From positions 184,079-248,078 of the forward strand of contig FOLJ01000011.1 in assembly GCA_900112325.1 (NCBI GenBank): 64,000 nucleotides of DNA. Direction: 5' to 3'. Position numbers and translations under genes: made by a program. Below the pieces are notes generated by a model. That model saw only the letters and a list, made by a program, of their open reading frames with translations, was not told the origin of the DNA and did no database searches. Source of the DNA: Micromonospora sediminimaris (lineage in GTDB: Bacteria; Actinomycetota; Actinomycetes; Mycobacteriales; Micromonosporaceae). This document shows positions 1 to 7,830 of the stretch, piece after piece (position 1 is the first letter of the stretch; each line of letters opens with the position of its first letter).

Positions 1-1
1 C

Positions 2-799
2 TGGCTGTTCCTCTTCTTCGTCGTGCCGTTGGTGCAGCTCGCCGCGGCCAGCCTCTACGACCCCACCGGCTCGCTCTCCACCGGGTACGCGCTGACCTGG
101 GCGTTTGGTAACTATCCGACGGCGTTGCAGGCGTACTGGCCGCAGTTCGGACGGTCCTTTCTGTACGCCGGCATCGCGTTGGTGCTGGCGCTGCTGATGG
201 GCTACCCGCTGGCGTACGCGATCGCGCAGAAGGCCGGCCGGTGGAAGAACCTACTGCTGGTCTGCGTGATCGCGCCGATGTTCACCAGCTTCCTGGTGCG
301 TACGTTGGCCTGGAAGACGATCCTGTCGGACAACGGCGCGCTGGTCGGGCTGCTGCGCGACGTGCACCTGCTCGGTCCGGACGGTCGACTGCTGGCCACC
401 CCGGTCGCGGTGGTGCTCGGCCTGACGTACAACTTCCTGCCGTTCCTGGTGCTGCCGCTGTACGCGAGCCTGGAACGGCTCGACCGTCGGCTGCTGGAGG
501 CGTCCAGCGACCTGTACGCGAGCCCGCTGACGACGTTCCGCCGGGTCACCCTGCCGCTGTCGATGCCCGGGCTGATCGCCGGCACCCTGCTCTTCTTCAT
601 CCCGGCGACCGGCGACTACATCAACGCCGAACTGCTCGGCACCCCGAACGAGTACATGATCGGCAATGTCATCGACTCCGCTTTCCTGGTCCGTCTCGAC
701 TACCCGCAGGGTGCGACGCTGTCGTTCCTGCTGATGTCGGCGATCCTCGCAGTGGTCTTCGGCTACCTGCGCCGTACCGGCACGGAGGAAATCCTGTGA
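2..799 (+). CDS. ABC transporter permease, spermidine/putrescine type (PotB-like), 5' partial
   Basis: Inner-membrane permease of a polyamine-type ABC importer (BPD_transp_1 family). The reading frame is open to the left edge of the window, so the N-terminus lies outside; the GTG at 23 is probably internal. About six hydrophobic segments are visible. The EAA loop that contacts the ATPase is seen near 495-570 as LLEASSDLYASPLTTFRR followed by VTLPLSMPG. The gene overlaps the second permease by 4 bp (GTGA), as expected for an operon whose ATPase and binding protein would lie upstream. Family assignment is firm; the substrate (polyamine or another cation) is inferred from PotB/PotC similarity. 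Confidence 0.88.
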   Translation, partial: WLFLFFVVPLVQLAAASLYDPTGSLSTGYALTWAFGNYPTALQAYWPQFGRSFLYAGIALVLALLMGYPLAYAIAQKAGRWKNLLLVCVIAPMFTSFLVRTLAWKTILSDNGALVGLLRDVHLLGPDGRLLATPVAVVLGLTYNFLPFLVLPLYASLERLDRRLLEASSDLYASPLTTFRRVTLPLSMPGLIAGTLLFFIPATGDYINAELLGTPNEYMIGNVIDSAFLVRLDYPQGATLSFLLMSAILAVVFGYLRRTGTEEIL

Positions 800-1608
800 G
801 GATCTCCCGTTGGTTCGCCGAGCACTGGGTGCTGGGCGTGGCGCTGCTGGTGCTCGGCTACCTGGTTCTGCCGATCGCCGTGGTCGCCGCGCTGTCGTTC
901 AACCGCCCGTCCAACCGGCTGTCGTACGACTTCAACGAGTTCACCCTCGACAACTGGCGTGACCCGTGCGCCAGTTCGGAGATGTGCGACGCGGTGCTGC
1001 GCAGCGTACAGATCGGGTTCCTCGCCACCGTGGCGGCGACCGTGCTCGGGACGCTGATGGCCTTCGCCCTGGCCCGGCACCGGTTCCGGGGTCGGTCCGG
1101 GCTCAACGTGCTGATCTTCCTGCCGATGGCCACGCCGGAGCTGGTGATGGGCACCTCGCTGCTCGCCCTCTTCGTCTCCGGCGGGGTGCCGCTCGGCTTC
1201 TGGACCATCGTCGTCGCCCACGTCATGTTCTGCGTGTCGTTCGTGGTGGTGACCGTCAAGGCGCGGCTGACCGGGATGGACAGGCGGTTGGAGGAGGCCG
1301 CGATGGATCTGTACGCCGGTGAGTGGCAGACGTTCCGGCGGATCACCCTGCCGCTGGTGCTACCCGGCATCGGGGCCGCCGCCCTGCTGGCGTTCTCGCT
1401 CAGCTTCGACGACTTCATCGTCACGAACTTCAACTCGGGCACCACCGTCACGTTCCCGATGTATGTCTGGGGTGCCGCCCAGCGGGGCATCCCACCGCAG
1501 GTCAACGTCATCGGCACGGCCATGTTCGGAGTCGCGCTGCTACTGGTGCTGGCCACCTCGTTGGCGCGACCGGCGAGGGCCGGCGGACAGCGGCCACCAG
1601 TCCCATGA
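796..1608 (+). CDS. ABC transporter permease, spermidine/putrescine type (PotC-like)
   Basis: Second permease of the same importer, 270 aa, starting at a GTG that overlaps the stop of the PotB-like gene. There is an N-terminal membrane helix (residues about 9-30), then a periplasmic stretch with two cysteines (DPCASSEMCDA), then the core permease helices. The EAA loop is EEAAMDLYAGEWQTFRRI. The segment SFDDFIVTNFNSG is typical of the PotC/PotI branch. It pairs with the preceding permease to form the membrane channel. It is the last gene of the operon, because the next genes lie on the other strand. Confidence 0.88.
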   Translation: MRISRWFAEHWVLGVALLVLGYLVLPIAVVAALSFNRPSNRLSYDFNEFTLDNWRDPCASSEMCDAVLRSVQIGFLATVAATVLGTLMAFALARHRFRGRSGLNVLIFLPMATPELVMGTSLLALFVSGGVPLGFWTIVVAHVMFCVSFVVVTVKARLTGMDRRLEEAAMDLYAGEWQTFRRITLPLVLPGIGAAALLAFSLSFDDFIVTNFNSGTTVTFPMYVWGAAQRGIPPQVNVIGTAMFGVALLLVLATSLARPARAGGQRPPVP

Positions 1609-1633
1609 ACCCGGATCACCGGCGACGGCGTCG

Positions 1634-2011
1634 TCAGTGCTTCGGGCGTAGGGGAAGCCGCCGTACCCGGAGATGTCCGCGCGCAAAGGTGACAACGGCA
1701 CCGGCCTGTAGCTCGTCAACTACCGTCGGCAGGTTCGCGATCAGCAGTGCGGCCTGGTCCGCCGGAGTCTGCTTGTCGATCGACCGCATGAGCACCAGCG
1801 ACGGAGCGGTGTGACCGCTGAGCGCGAGCATCGTCGTGAAGTCGGTGTCGGCCGACACGATCACGTAACCACCGTTGACTGAGAAGGCGGCGATCTTCTC
1901 GTCTGAGGCCGCCAGCAGCCCGTGGTCAACGACGTGAGAAGCGTCGTAGCCGACCTCCGCGAGGCGAACGGCGATCCGTGGTGAGAGGTTCGCGTCGAAC
2001 AGGAACTTCAC
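1634..2011 (-). CDS. DUF5615 PIN-like toxin
   Basis: 125-aa protein of the DUF5615 family, a PIN-like fold of VapC-type ribonucleases. It opens with MKFLFDANLSPRI, where the Asp is the usual first acidic residue, and has VIVSADTDFTTM in the middle, which carries the second acidic cluster. Its start overlaps the stop of the DUF433 gene by 4 bp (ATGA), so the two are translationally coupled. The DUF433-DUF5615 pairing is a recognised putative type II toxin-antitoxin arrangement. Toxin activity is inferred from family and context. Confidence 0.85.
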   Translation of the reverse strand: MKFLFDANLSPRIAVRLAEVGYDASHVVDHGLLAASDEKIAAFSVNGGYVIVSADTDFTTMLALSGHTAPSLVLMRSIDKQTPADQAALLIANLPTVVDELQAGAVVTFARGHLRVRRLPLRPKH

Positions 2012-2241
2012 GCGGCTGCTGGCCGGATCGGCAGCTCGCGCTCGGCGACGGCGGCTGCGGCGAACTCCAGGGCGGCCAACACGTCCTCCCGATCGAGGTA
2101 CGGATAATCGTCGAGCACCTCATCGATCGTGCGTCCGGCGGCGAGTTGACCAAGCACAGCGGTCGCTGTGACCCGCGTGCCTCGAATGCAGGGAAGACCC
2201 CCCATGCGCCCCGGGTCGACGGTGATCCGCTCGATAGCCAT
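2008..2241 (-). CDS. DUF433 family antitoxin
   Basis: 77-aa protein with the DUF433 signature: a start resembling RITVDPGRMGGLPCIRGTRV, then a short winged-helix-like segment (TIDEVLDDYPYLDREDVLAAL). In this family it is the DNA-binding partner of a PIN-like DUF5615 protein. It is the first gene of the two-gene operon, overlapping the toxin gene by 4 bp. It is likely to neutralise the toxin and autoregulate the operon (inference). The pair sits directly upstream of the divergently read regulator-kinase operon; the 244-bp gap must hold both promoters. Confidence 0.87.
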   Translation of the reverse strand: MAIERITVDPGRMGGLPCIRGTRVTATAVLGQLAAGRTIDEVLDDYPYLDREDVLAALEFAAAAVAERELPIRPAAA

Positions 2242-2485
2242 AGCTGAATTCTACGGCTTCATGAGGGAATCATTGCCGCGCCGCAGGTACGACGGCAGCG
2301 CTCCTCGTCGAAAGGGCGATGGGCGCGGTGCCGGGCGAGGCGCACCCTCTCGGTGATGCAGGTCACTCTCGAAGGTCGGGAGTTGGCGCGGTTACGTGGA
2401 GTATTGCTGCGGCGGGCACTTACAGAACCCTTAACTCCTGCCTGAGAACGTAGGCCCGACAGCGAGGACCACGGGGAGCGGAAGC

Positions 2486-3151
2486 GTGCGGGTGCTGGTG
2501 GCGGACGACGAGCGGTTGTTGGCGGACACCGTTGCGGAGGGGCTGCGTCGCCTCTCGATGGCGGTGGACGTCTGCTACGACGGTGACGGAGCGTTGGAGC
2601 GGGTCGGGGTGAACCGGTACGACGTCGCGGTGCTGGACCGGGACATGCCGGGACATACCGGCGATGAGGTGTGCCGCAGCCTGGCGGCGTCCGGCTCCGG
2701 TACGCGGGTGCTGCTGCTCACCGCTGCCGCCGGTATCAGGGACCGGGTGGAGGGCCTGGGGCTGGGCGCCGACGACTACCTGACCAAGCCGTTCGCCTTC
2801 GCCGAACTGGTCGCCCGGGTGCAGGCGTTGGGTCGGCGCTCCGCCCCGGCCGTCCCGCCGGTGCTGGAGGCGCATGACGTCGTCCTGGACGTGGCCCGGC
2901 ACACCGTCACCCGCAGCGGTCGGCCGGTCAGCCTGAGCCCGAAGGAGTTCGCCGTGCTGCACGTGCTGCTCCGCGCCGAGGGTCGGGTGGTCAGCGCCGA
3001 GGAACTGCTGGAACAGGCGTGGGACGAGTTCGCCGACCCGTTCACAAACGTGGTCCGGGTCACCGTGATGACGTTGCGGAAGAAGCTCGGTGAGCCGCAG
3101 GTCATTCACACGGTGCCCCGGGCCGGGTACCGGATCGGTGGTGCCGAGTGA
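2486..3151 (+). CDS. OmpR/VanR-type response regulator
   Basis: 221-aa response regulator. The receiver domain (1-115) has an acidic pocket around residues 7-9 (ADDE), predicted phosphoacceptor D51 in VLDRDMPG, a switch residue in LLLTAAAG and the conserved Lys in DDYLTKPF. The C-terminal winged helix (about 125-218) has SLSPKEFAVLHVLL, RVTVMTLRKKLG and RAGYRIG. The GTG start is set by a good ribosome site (GGGGAGCGG, about 2472). It overlaps the kinase gene by 4 bp. It heads a six-gene plus-strand run that includes a D-Ala-D-X ligase and VanX-like dipeptidase, so a VanR-like role in cell-wall stress control is inferred from context. By sequence alone it is a generic OmpR-family member. Confidence 0.9.
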   Translation: MRVLVADDERLLADTVAEGLRRLSMAVDVCYDGDGALERVGVNRYDVAVLDRDMPGHTGDEVCRSLAASGSGTRVLLLTAAAGIRDRVEGLGLGADDYLTKPFAFAELVARVQALGRRSAPAVPPVLEAHDVVLDVARHTVTRSGRPVSLSPKEFAVLHVLLRAEGRVVSAEELLEQAWDEFADPFTNVVRVTVMTLRKKLGEPQVIHTVPRAGYRIGGAE

Positions 3152-4206
3152 CGCCGCGCTGGCGGGTCGTGCTGGTCGGCGTGCTCGCCCTGCTCGTCGG
3201 GTACGCCCTGCCCGGCCTGACGACGTCGGTGCTCGGCGAGTTGTGGGTGAGTGTCAGCAGGCTCTGCCACACCGGGCTGCCCGGCGTGGGTCTGGTGTGC
3301 CAGCCGGCGCGGGACCTCGCCGGCCTGGCCGTCCCGCTCACCGGGCTGGTGCTCCTCGTGCTCTCGGTCGCCGGGATCTGGGCTGCCGCGCTGTGGTGCC
3401 TGCGGCCGGTGCGGGATCTGGCCGGGCCGATCGCGCAGGTCGGGCCGCAGAATCTCGGTCACCGGCTCCGGCCGCGCGGCAGCGACGAACTTGCCCGGCT
3501 GGCCCGGTCCATCGACGAGATGATGGAGCGCATCGCCGCCGGCTACGAGGGGCAGCGGCGGTTCGCCGCGAACGCCTCCCACGAGCTGCGTACGCCGTTG
3601 GCGGTGCAGCGGACGTTGATCGAGGTCGGCATGGCCCGCTCGCTGACCGGTGAACAGCTGGAACTGCTGACCGGGCAGTTGCTGGAGACCAACGAACGCA
3701 ACGAGCGGCTGATCGAGGGGCTGCTCGCGCTAAGTGAGAGCGACCAGGGGCTGCGATCCCGTACCCCCCAGCGGCTCGACGAGATCGTCACCGGGGTCCT
3801 GGCCGCGCACCAGGACCGGATCACCGAGGCCGGGTTGACGGTGCAGAGCCATCTGGAACCTCGGAGGGTGATGGGCGAGCGGGTGCTGCTGGAGCGCCTG
3901 GTGACGAACCTCGTGGAAAACGCGATCAAGTACAACCGGCCGGGCGGCACCCTCACCGTCGCGGTCGGTCGCAACCCGGCCCTGACGGTGGTCAACACGG
4001 GCCAGGTGGTGCCGGCCGAGGCGGTCGCCGGTCTCTTCGAACCGTTCCGGCGCCTGGCCCGGGACCGGACGAATCACAGCGGTGGCGCCGGCCTCGGCCT
4101 GGCCATCGCTCGCTCGATCACGCAGGCCCACGACGGCCTGATCGCCGCCCGCCCGGCCGAGTACGGCGGGCTGCGGGTGGACGTCCAACTACCCACCGCA
4201 CCCTGA
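3148..4206 (+). CDS. Sensor histidine kinase (VanS-position)
   Basis: 352-aa membrane histidine kinase paired with the upstream regulator. Two membrane helices (about 7-28 and 60-84) flank a short outside loop with two cysteines (C40, C51) that could form a disulfide. A HAMP-like segment follows (RPVRDLAGPIAQVG...). The H-box is ASHELRTPL with H145, the N-box is NLVENAIKYN and the G-box is GAGLGLAIARSI. The small sensor loop resembles intramembrane or VanS-type sensing kinases rather than those with a large PAS or Cache sensor. The GTG start overlaps the regulator stop. The 273-bp gap after it carries no convincing gene. Confidence 0.9.
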   Translation: MTPRWRVVLVGVLALLVGYALPGLTTSVLGELWVSVSRLCHTGLPGVGLVCQPARDLAGLAVPLTGLVLLVLSVAGIWAAALWCLRPVRDLAGPIAQVGPQNLGHRLRPRGSDELARLARSIDEMMERIAAGYEGQRRFAANASHELRTPLAVQRTLIEVGMARSLTGEQLELLTGQLLETNERNERLIEGLLALSESDQGLRSRTPQRLDEIVTGVLAAHQDRITEAGLTVQSHLEPRRVMGERVLLERLVTNLVENAIKYNRPGGTLTVAVGRNPALTVVNTGQVVPAEAVAGLFEPFRRLARDRTNHSGGAGLGLAIARSITQAHDGLIAARPAEYGGLRVDVQLPTAP

Positions 4207-4479
4207 CCCGGCCGCCCAGCCGGCAGCCGAGCCACCACCCGACGTACGGGGCCGCATCCGCGGCGACCCGACCCTCAGCGTGCCCGCGAAACGGCGTCGG
4301 CAGGCCCGGAAGACGAGCGCTTCCGCCGTGCCCGGGAACCGACCCGGCCTGCGTGCCGGCGACCTGCCCGGCGTGCGCGCGACCTCGCTGGGCGGGCCGG
4401 AGACCTGAGCCGCGGGCCAGCGGACAGCAGCGGCGTGCCAGTCGCCTGGCGGCCTGACAGAGACGGAGAGGAGAGACCC

Positions 4480-5655
4480 ATGACCACCCGCGAACACGCC
4501 GTGGTCGAGTCGGCCGTCGGCCGGCCCGTCCCCGGCGGTGCCGGCACCGGGCCGGTCTCAGCCGGCACCAGGTTGACCTGGGTGGATGTCGCCAAGGGCG
4601 GCTGCATCCTGCTGGTCCTGCTCTGGCACGTGATCGTCAAGGACTATCTCCAGATCGACTGGCGGCTGGACGTGCCGGTCCTGGGTGCCTGGGGGACCTT
4701 CGGCGAACTGCTGCTACCCATGCGGATGCCGCTGTTCTTCACCATCTCCGGCATGCTCGCGGCGACCGCCGTGCAGCGGCCCTGGCGGTCGGTCGCCCGG
4801 CCTCGGGCCGCCCGCTTCCTCTACCTGTACGGCGTCTGGCTGATGATCCACACTGCCGTTCTGGCTCTCGCCCCGGACTTCCCGACCGACCGGGCGAGCG
4901 ACCTCGGTGGCCTGTTGGCACAGCTGACGGTCACCCCGTCCAACCTCTGGTACCTGTACGCGCTGGCGCTGTACTTCGTACTGGCGAAGGCACTGCGACG
5001 GTGCCATCCGGCGGTGCTGCTGGTCGCCGCCGGCACGCTGAGCGCCGTAGCCGCGGCGGGGCTGCTCGACACCCCCGGCAACCGGGGCGGTCTGTACCAG
5101 AACCTGGTGTTCTTCCTGGCCGGGCTGCACCTGCGCGGGCACGTCCTTCGGTTCGCCGACGCCGTCACCGGCCGACGATTGCTGCTGGCCGGAGCGGCGT
5201 ACGCCGTCGCGCTGGCTGCCGTGGCGGCGACCGGCACCGCTCGGCTGCCCGGCGTGGCGCCGCTGGTCTCCGTCCTCGCGGTGCTGTTCGGCATCGCCGT
5301 GGCGGTCCGGCTGGCCCGACGGCCGGTGGTGGGCGAGCCACTCGCCGCCCTCGGCCGACAGACGCTGCCGATCTATGTGCTCCACATGCCGGTGCTGGCG
5401 CTGCTGCATCGACTGATCGCCGAGCCGATCGCTGGTCTGGACGAACCTGTCCGGTTCGCGTTGGCCCTCGGCTTCCCGTTCTCGCTCACCGTCGCCGTGC
5501 TGGCGATCAGCCTCGGCCTGCACCGGCTGTTGCTGGCGGTCCGGGCGTCGTGGCTGTTCGACCTGCCGGTCCGGGGCAACGCCACCCGGCGGCCGACCTC
5601 CCGACCGTCCGCGCCGTCGGCGGCAGAACCGCTCGCACAAACGGCATCCCACTGA
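4480..5655 (+). CDS. Acyltransferase_3-family membrane protein (VanT N-domain-like position)
   Basis: 391-aa polytopic membrane protein of the acyltransferase_3 family. The N-terminal family signature is VDVAKGGCILLVLLWHV, including the Asp and membrane His, followed by RMPLFFTISGMLA. About ten hydrophobic segments fill the rest, with QTLPIYVLHMPVLAL near the end. The ATG at 4480 is chosen because GGAGAGGAG lies just before it; an upstream in-frame GTG (4435) lacks such a site. In VanT proteins of D-Ser-type vancomycin resistance, an acyltransferase_3-like membrane domain precedes a racemase. Here a racemase-like gene follows as a separate protein 19 bp later. An O-acyltransferase acting on a cell-wall component is the alternative. 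Confidence 0.82.
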   Translation: MTTREHAVVESAVGRPVPGGAGTGPVSAGTRLTWVDVAKGGCILLVLLWHVIVKDYLQIDWRLDVPVLGAWGTFGELLLPMRMPLFFTISGMLAATAVQRPWRSVARPRAARFLYLYGVWLMIHTAVLALAPDFPTDRASDLGGLLAQLTVTPSNLWYLYALALYFVLAKALRRCHPAVLLVAAGTLSAVAAAGLLDTPGNRGGLYQNLVFFLAGLHLRGHVLRFADAVTGRRLLLAGAAYAVALAAVAATGTARLPGVAPLVSVLAVLFGIAVAVRLARRPVVGEPLAALGRQTLPIYVLHMPVLALLHRLIAEPIAGLDEPVRFALALGFPFSLTVAVLAISLGLHRLLLAVRASWLFDLPVRGNATRRPTSRPSAPSAAEPLAQTASH

Positions 5656-5674
5656 TCGATTTGAAGGAGAGGAC

Positions 5675-6709
5675 ATGTCACACACTGATCCGTCCGGAGC
5701 CGGTCCGGTTCCGATCGACGTGCCGGAGGCAGCCCGGTGGCTGGCCGGCCGGGTGTTGCGTACCCCGGTGCTGCGGGCACCGGCCATCGACCGGTTGGCC
5801 GGTGCCCGGGTGCTGCTGAAGGCGGAGAACCTTCAGGCCGGTGGCTCGTACAAGATGCGCGGCGGGCTTTACGCGGTGAGCCGGCTGGCAGCGGCCGGGC
5901 ACGGTGGGGTGGTCGCCCAGAGCACCGGTAACCACGCGGTGGCGGTGGCGCTCGCGGCTCGGCGGTTCGAACTGGCCGCCACGGTGGTGCTTCCGGTCGA
6001 CGCGGCAGCGACGAAGGTGGCTCGGGCCCGCGCGGCAGGAGCGCGGGTGGTGCTCGCCGGTACGACGGTCGAGGAGCGGCTGGCCGTGGCCCGCCGGGTG
6101 CGTGACGAGACCGGCCACCCGATCGTCGACGCGTACGACCATCCGGACGTCATCGCCGGCCAGGGCAGTGCCAGCCTCGAACTGATCGAGGAGGCCGAAC
6201 GGGCCGGCACCCCGCTCGACGCCCTCGTGGTGCCGGTCGGTGGCGGTGGCGGTGCCGCCGGTGCCTGCCTGGCCGCGGCCGGTCGGCCGATCGAGGTGTA
6301 CGGGGTGGAGCCGCATGGCTGCGACTCGCTGGCTCGCAGCCTGGCGGCCGGTCGGCCCGTTCCGGTCACACCGGCACCGACGATCGCCGACGGACTGCGC
6401 CCGACCTGTGTCGGTGAGCTGCCCTTCGCCATCCTGCGCACCCGGCTGCGCGGCGTGGTCCGGGTGGACGACGACGAGATCGCCGAGGCGTTCCGGCTGC
6501 TCCTGCTGGAGCTGAAGATGCTGGCCGAGCCGTCGGGGGCGGCCGGTCTGGCCGGTGCGCTACGGCTCGCCGCCGCTGGCGCGCTGGGCAACGACGGGGC
6601 GCGGCGGCGCACGGTCGGCGTGGTGCTGACCGGCGGAAACGTGGAGGCGGACCTGGTCGCCCGACTGGCGGCAGCCGCCCGACTCAAGGAAGAGGTGGCA
6701 GTGGCATGA
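5675..6709 (+). CDS. PLP fold-type II enzyme, serine racemase/threonine dehydratase-like
   Basis: 344-aa pyridoxal-phosphate enzyme. The PLP lysine is K60 in GGSYKMRGG, the substrate loop is QSTGNHA (S83-T84-G85-N86-H87), the phosphate cradle is VGGGGGAAG, and the C-terminal glycine motif is VLTGGNVE. There is no ACT regulatory domain, so it is not biosynthetic IlvA. The residue aligned to S84 of eukaryotic serine racemase, which protonates in the D direction, is Thr here; in plain threonine dehydratases it is usually Ala. A strong ribosome site (GAAGGAGAGG) precedes the ATG. The stop overlaps the ligase start (ATGA). In this operon it could supply D-Ser or another D-amino acid to the ligase; dehydratase activity is the alternative. 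Confidence 0.85.
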   Translation: MSHTDPSGAGPVPIDVPEAARWLAGRVLRTPVLRAPAIDRLAGARVLLKAENLQAGGSYKMRGGLYAVSRLAAAGHGGVVAQSTGNHAVAVALAARRFELAATVVLPVDAAATKVARARAAGARVVLAGTTVEERLAVARRVRDETGHPIVDAYDHPDVIAGQGSASLELIEEAERAGTPLDALVVPVGGGGGAAGACLAAAGRPIEVYGVEPHGCDSLARSLAAGRPVPVTPAPTIADGLRPTCVGELPFAILRTRLRGVVRVDDDEIAEAFRLLLLELKMLAEPSGAAGLAGALRLAAAGALGNDGARRRTVGVVLTGGNVEADLVARLAAAARLKEEVAVA

Positions 6710-7830
6710 GTGCGCCCGTACGCATTGGAATTCTGTTCGGTGGTCCGTCGGCGGAACACGACGTGTCCTGCGCCTCCGCGCTCGGTGTGGCCCGGGCGCT
6801 GGCCGGCGGCGGCTACCGCATCGTCGCCATCGGGGTCACTCGCGCCGGTGGGCTGCGGCTCGTCCCGGACGCGGCGCTGTCCGGATTTCTGGCCGGCACC
6901 ACATCGGAGCGGGCCATCGACGACCGGCTGACGGTGATCGGGCCGGCCGTGGAGCTGCGGGCCGGGCCGCGTGCCGGTACGGCGGTGGTGACCGCGATGG
7001 ACGCGCCCGGCGCGGTGCACGCCGAGTTGGACGTGGTCTTCCCGGTGCTGCACGGCCCGTTCGGTGAGGACGGGGTGGTGCAGGGGGTGCTCGAATCCCT
7101 GGGCGTGCCGTACGTCGGGTGCGGCATCCTCGCCTCCGCCGTCGGGATGGACAAGGTGGCGATGAAGCGGGCGTTGCGGGCCGAGGGGGTGCCGATCACC
7201 CCGCACGTCTCCTTCGACGCGACCACGTACCGGACCATTGAGGATCCGGAGAAGCTGGTGCTGGGGCTGCGTCGCCCGCTGTTCGTCAAGCCGGCCCGGA
7301 TGGGCTCCTCGATCGGCATCTCCCGGGTGGCCGAGGGCGACGATCTGGCGGCGGCGATCGAGGAGGCGCTGCGACACGACACGGTGGTCGTGGTGGAGCA
7401 GGGAGTCAGCGGCCGGGAACTGGAGTGCGGGGTGCTCGGCGGTGCCCGTCCGGACGCTTCAGCGGTCGGCGAGGTACGGGTCAGCGGTGGCTGGTTCGAC
7501 TACCGCCAGAAGTACTTCGGCGACACCGATCCGATGGTCGTCCCGGCTCCGCTGTCGCGGGAGGTGAGCGAGCGGATCAGGGAGCTGTCGGTGCGGGCGT
7601 TCGCCGCGATCGGTGGCTGGGGCCTGGCCCGGGTCGACTTCCTCTACGACGAGGCCGCGGGCGAGTTGTACGTCAACGAGTTGAACACGATGCCGGGCTT
7701 CACCGCCCACTCGATGTACCCGAAGGTGTGGGCGGCGGCCGGCGTCGGCTACCGGGAGATCCTGGACCGTCTCGTCGCGCTGGCCTTCGCCCGGCACGCC
7801 GAGCGGCCCCGCGGGGGAGACGAGCGATGA
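6706..7830 (+). CDS. D-alanine--D-alanine (D-X) ligase family protein
   Basis: 374-aa ATP-grasp ligase of the Ddl/Van family. The N-terminal site reads FGGPSAEHDVS (E17). FVKPARMGSSIG (K194, S201) forms the ATP lid. Omega-loop sequence is WFDYRQKYFGD (K269, Y270). The metal site is NELNTMPGF (N327), followed by HSMYPK. Lys-Tyr in the omega loop and Met337 are the residues seen in D-Ala-D-Ala ligases. VanC/VanG-type D-Ser ligases carry Arg at the Met337 position and VanA has His in the omega loop. Residues therefore favour Ddl-like specificity, whereas the adjacent racemase-like and dipeptidase genes favour an altered dipeptide. It overlaps both neighbours by 4 bp. Confidence 0.92.
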   Translation: MSAPVRIGILFGGPSAEHDVSCASALGVARALAGGGYRIVAIGVTRAGGLRLVPDAALSGFLAGTTSERAIDDRLTVIGPAVELRAGPRAGTAVVTAMDAPGAVHAELDVVFPVLHGPFGEDGVVQGVLESLGVPYVGCGILASAVGMDKVAMKRALRAEGVPITPHVSFDATTYRTIEDPEKLVLGLRRPLFVKPARMGSSIGISRVAEGDDLAAAIEEALRHDTVVVVEQGVSGRELECGVLGGARPDASAVGEVRVSGGWFDYRQKYFGDTDPMVVPAPLSREVSERIRELSVRAFAAIGGWGLARVDFLYDEAAGELYVNELNTMPGFTAHSMYPKVWAAAGVGYREILDRLVALAFARHAERPRGGDER

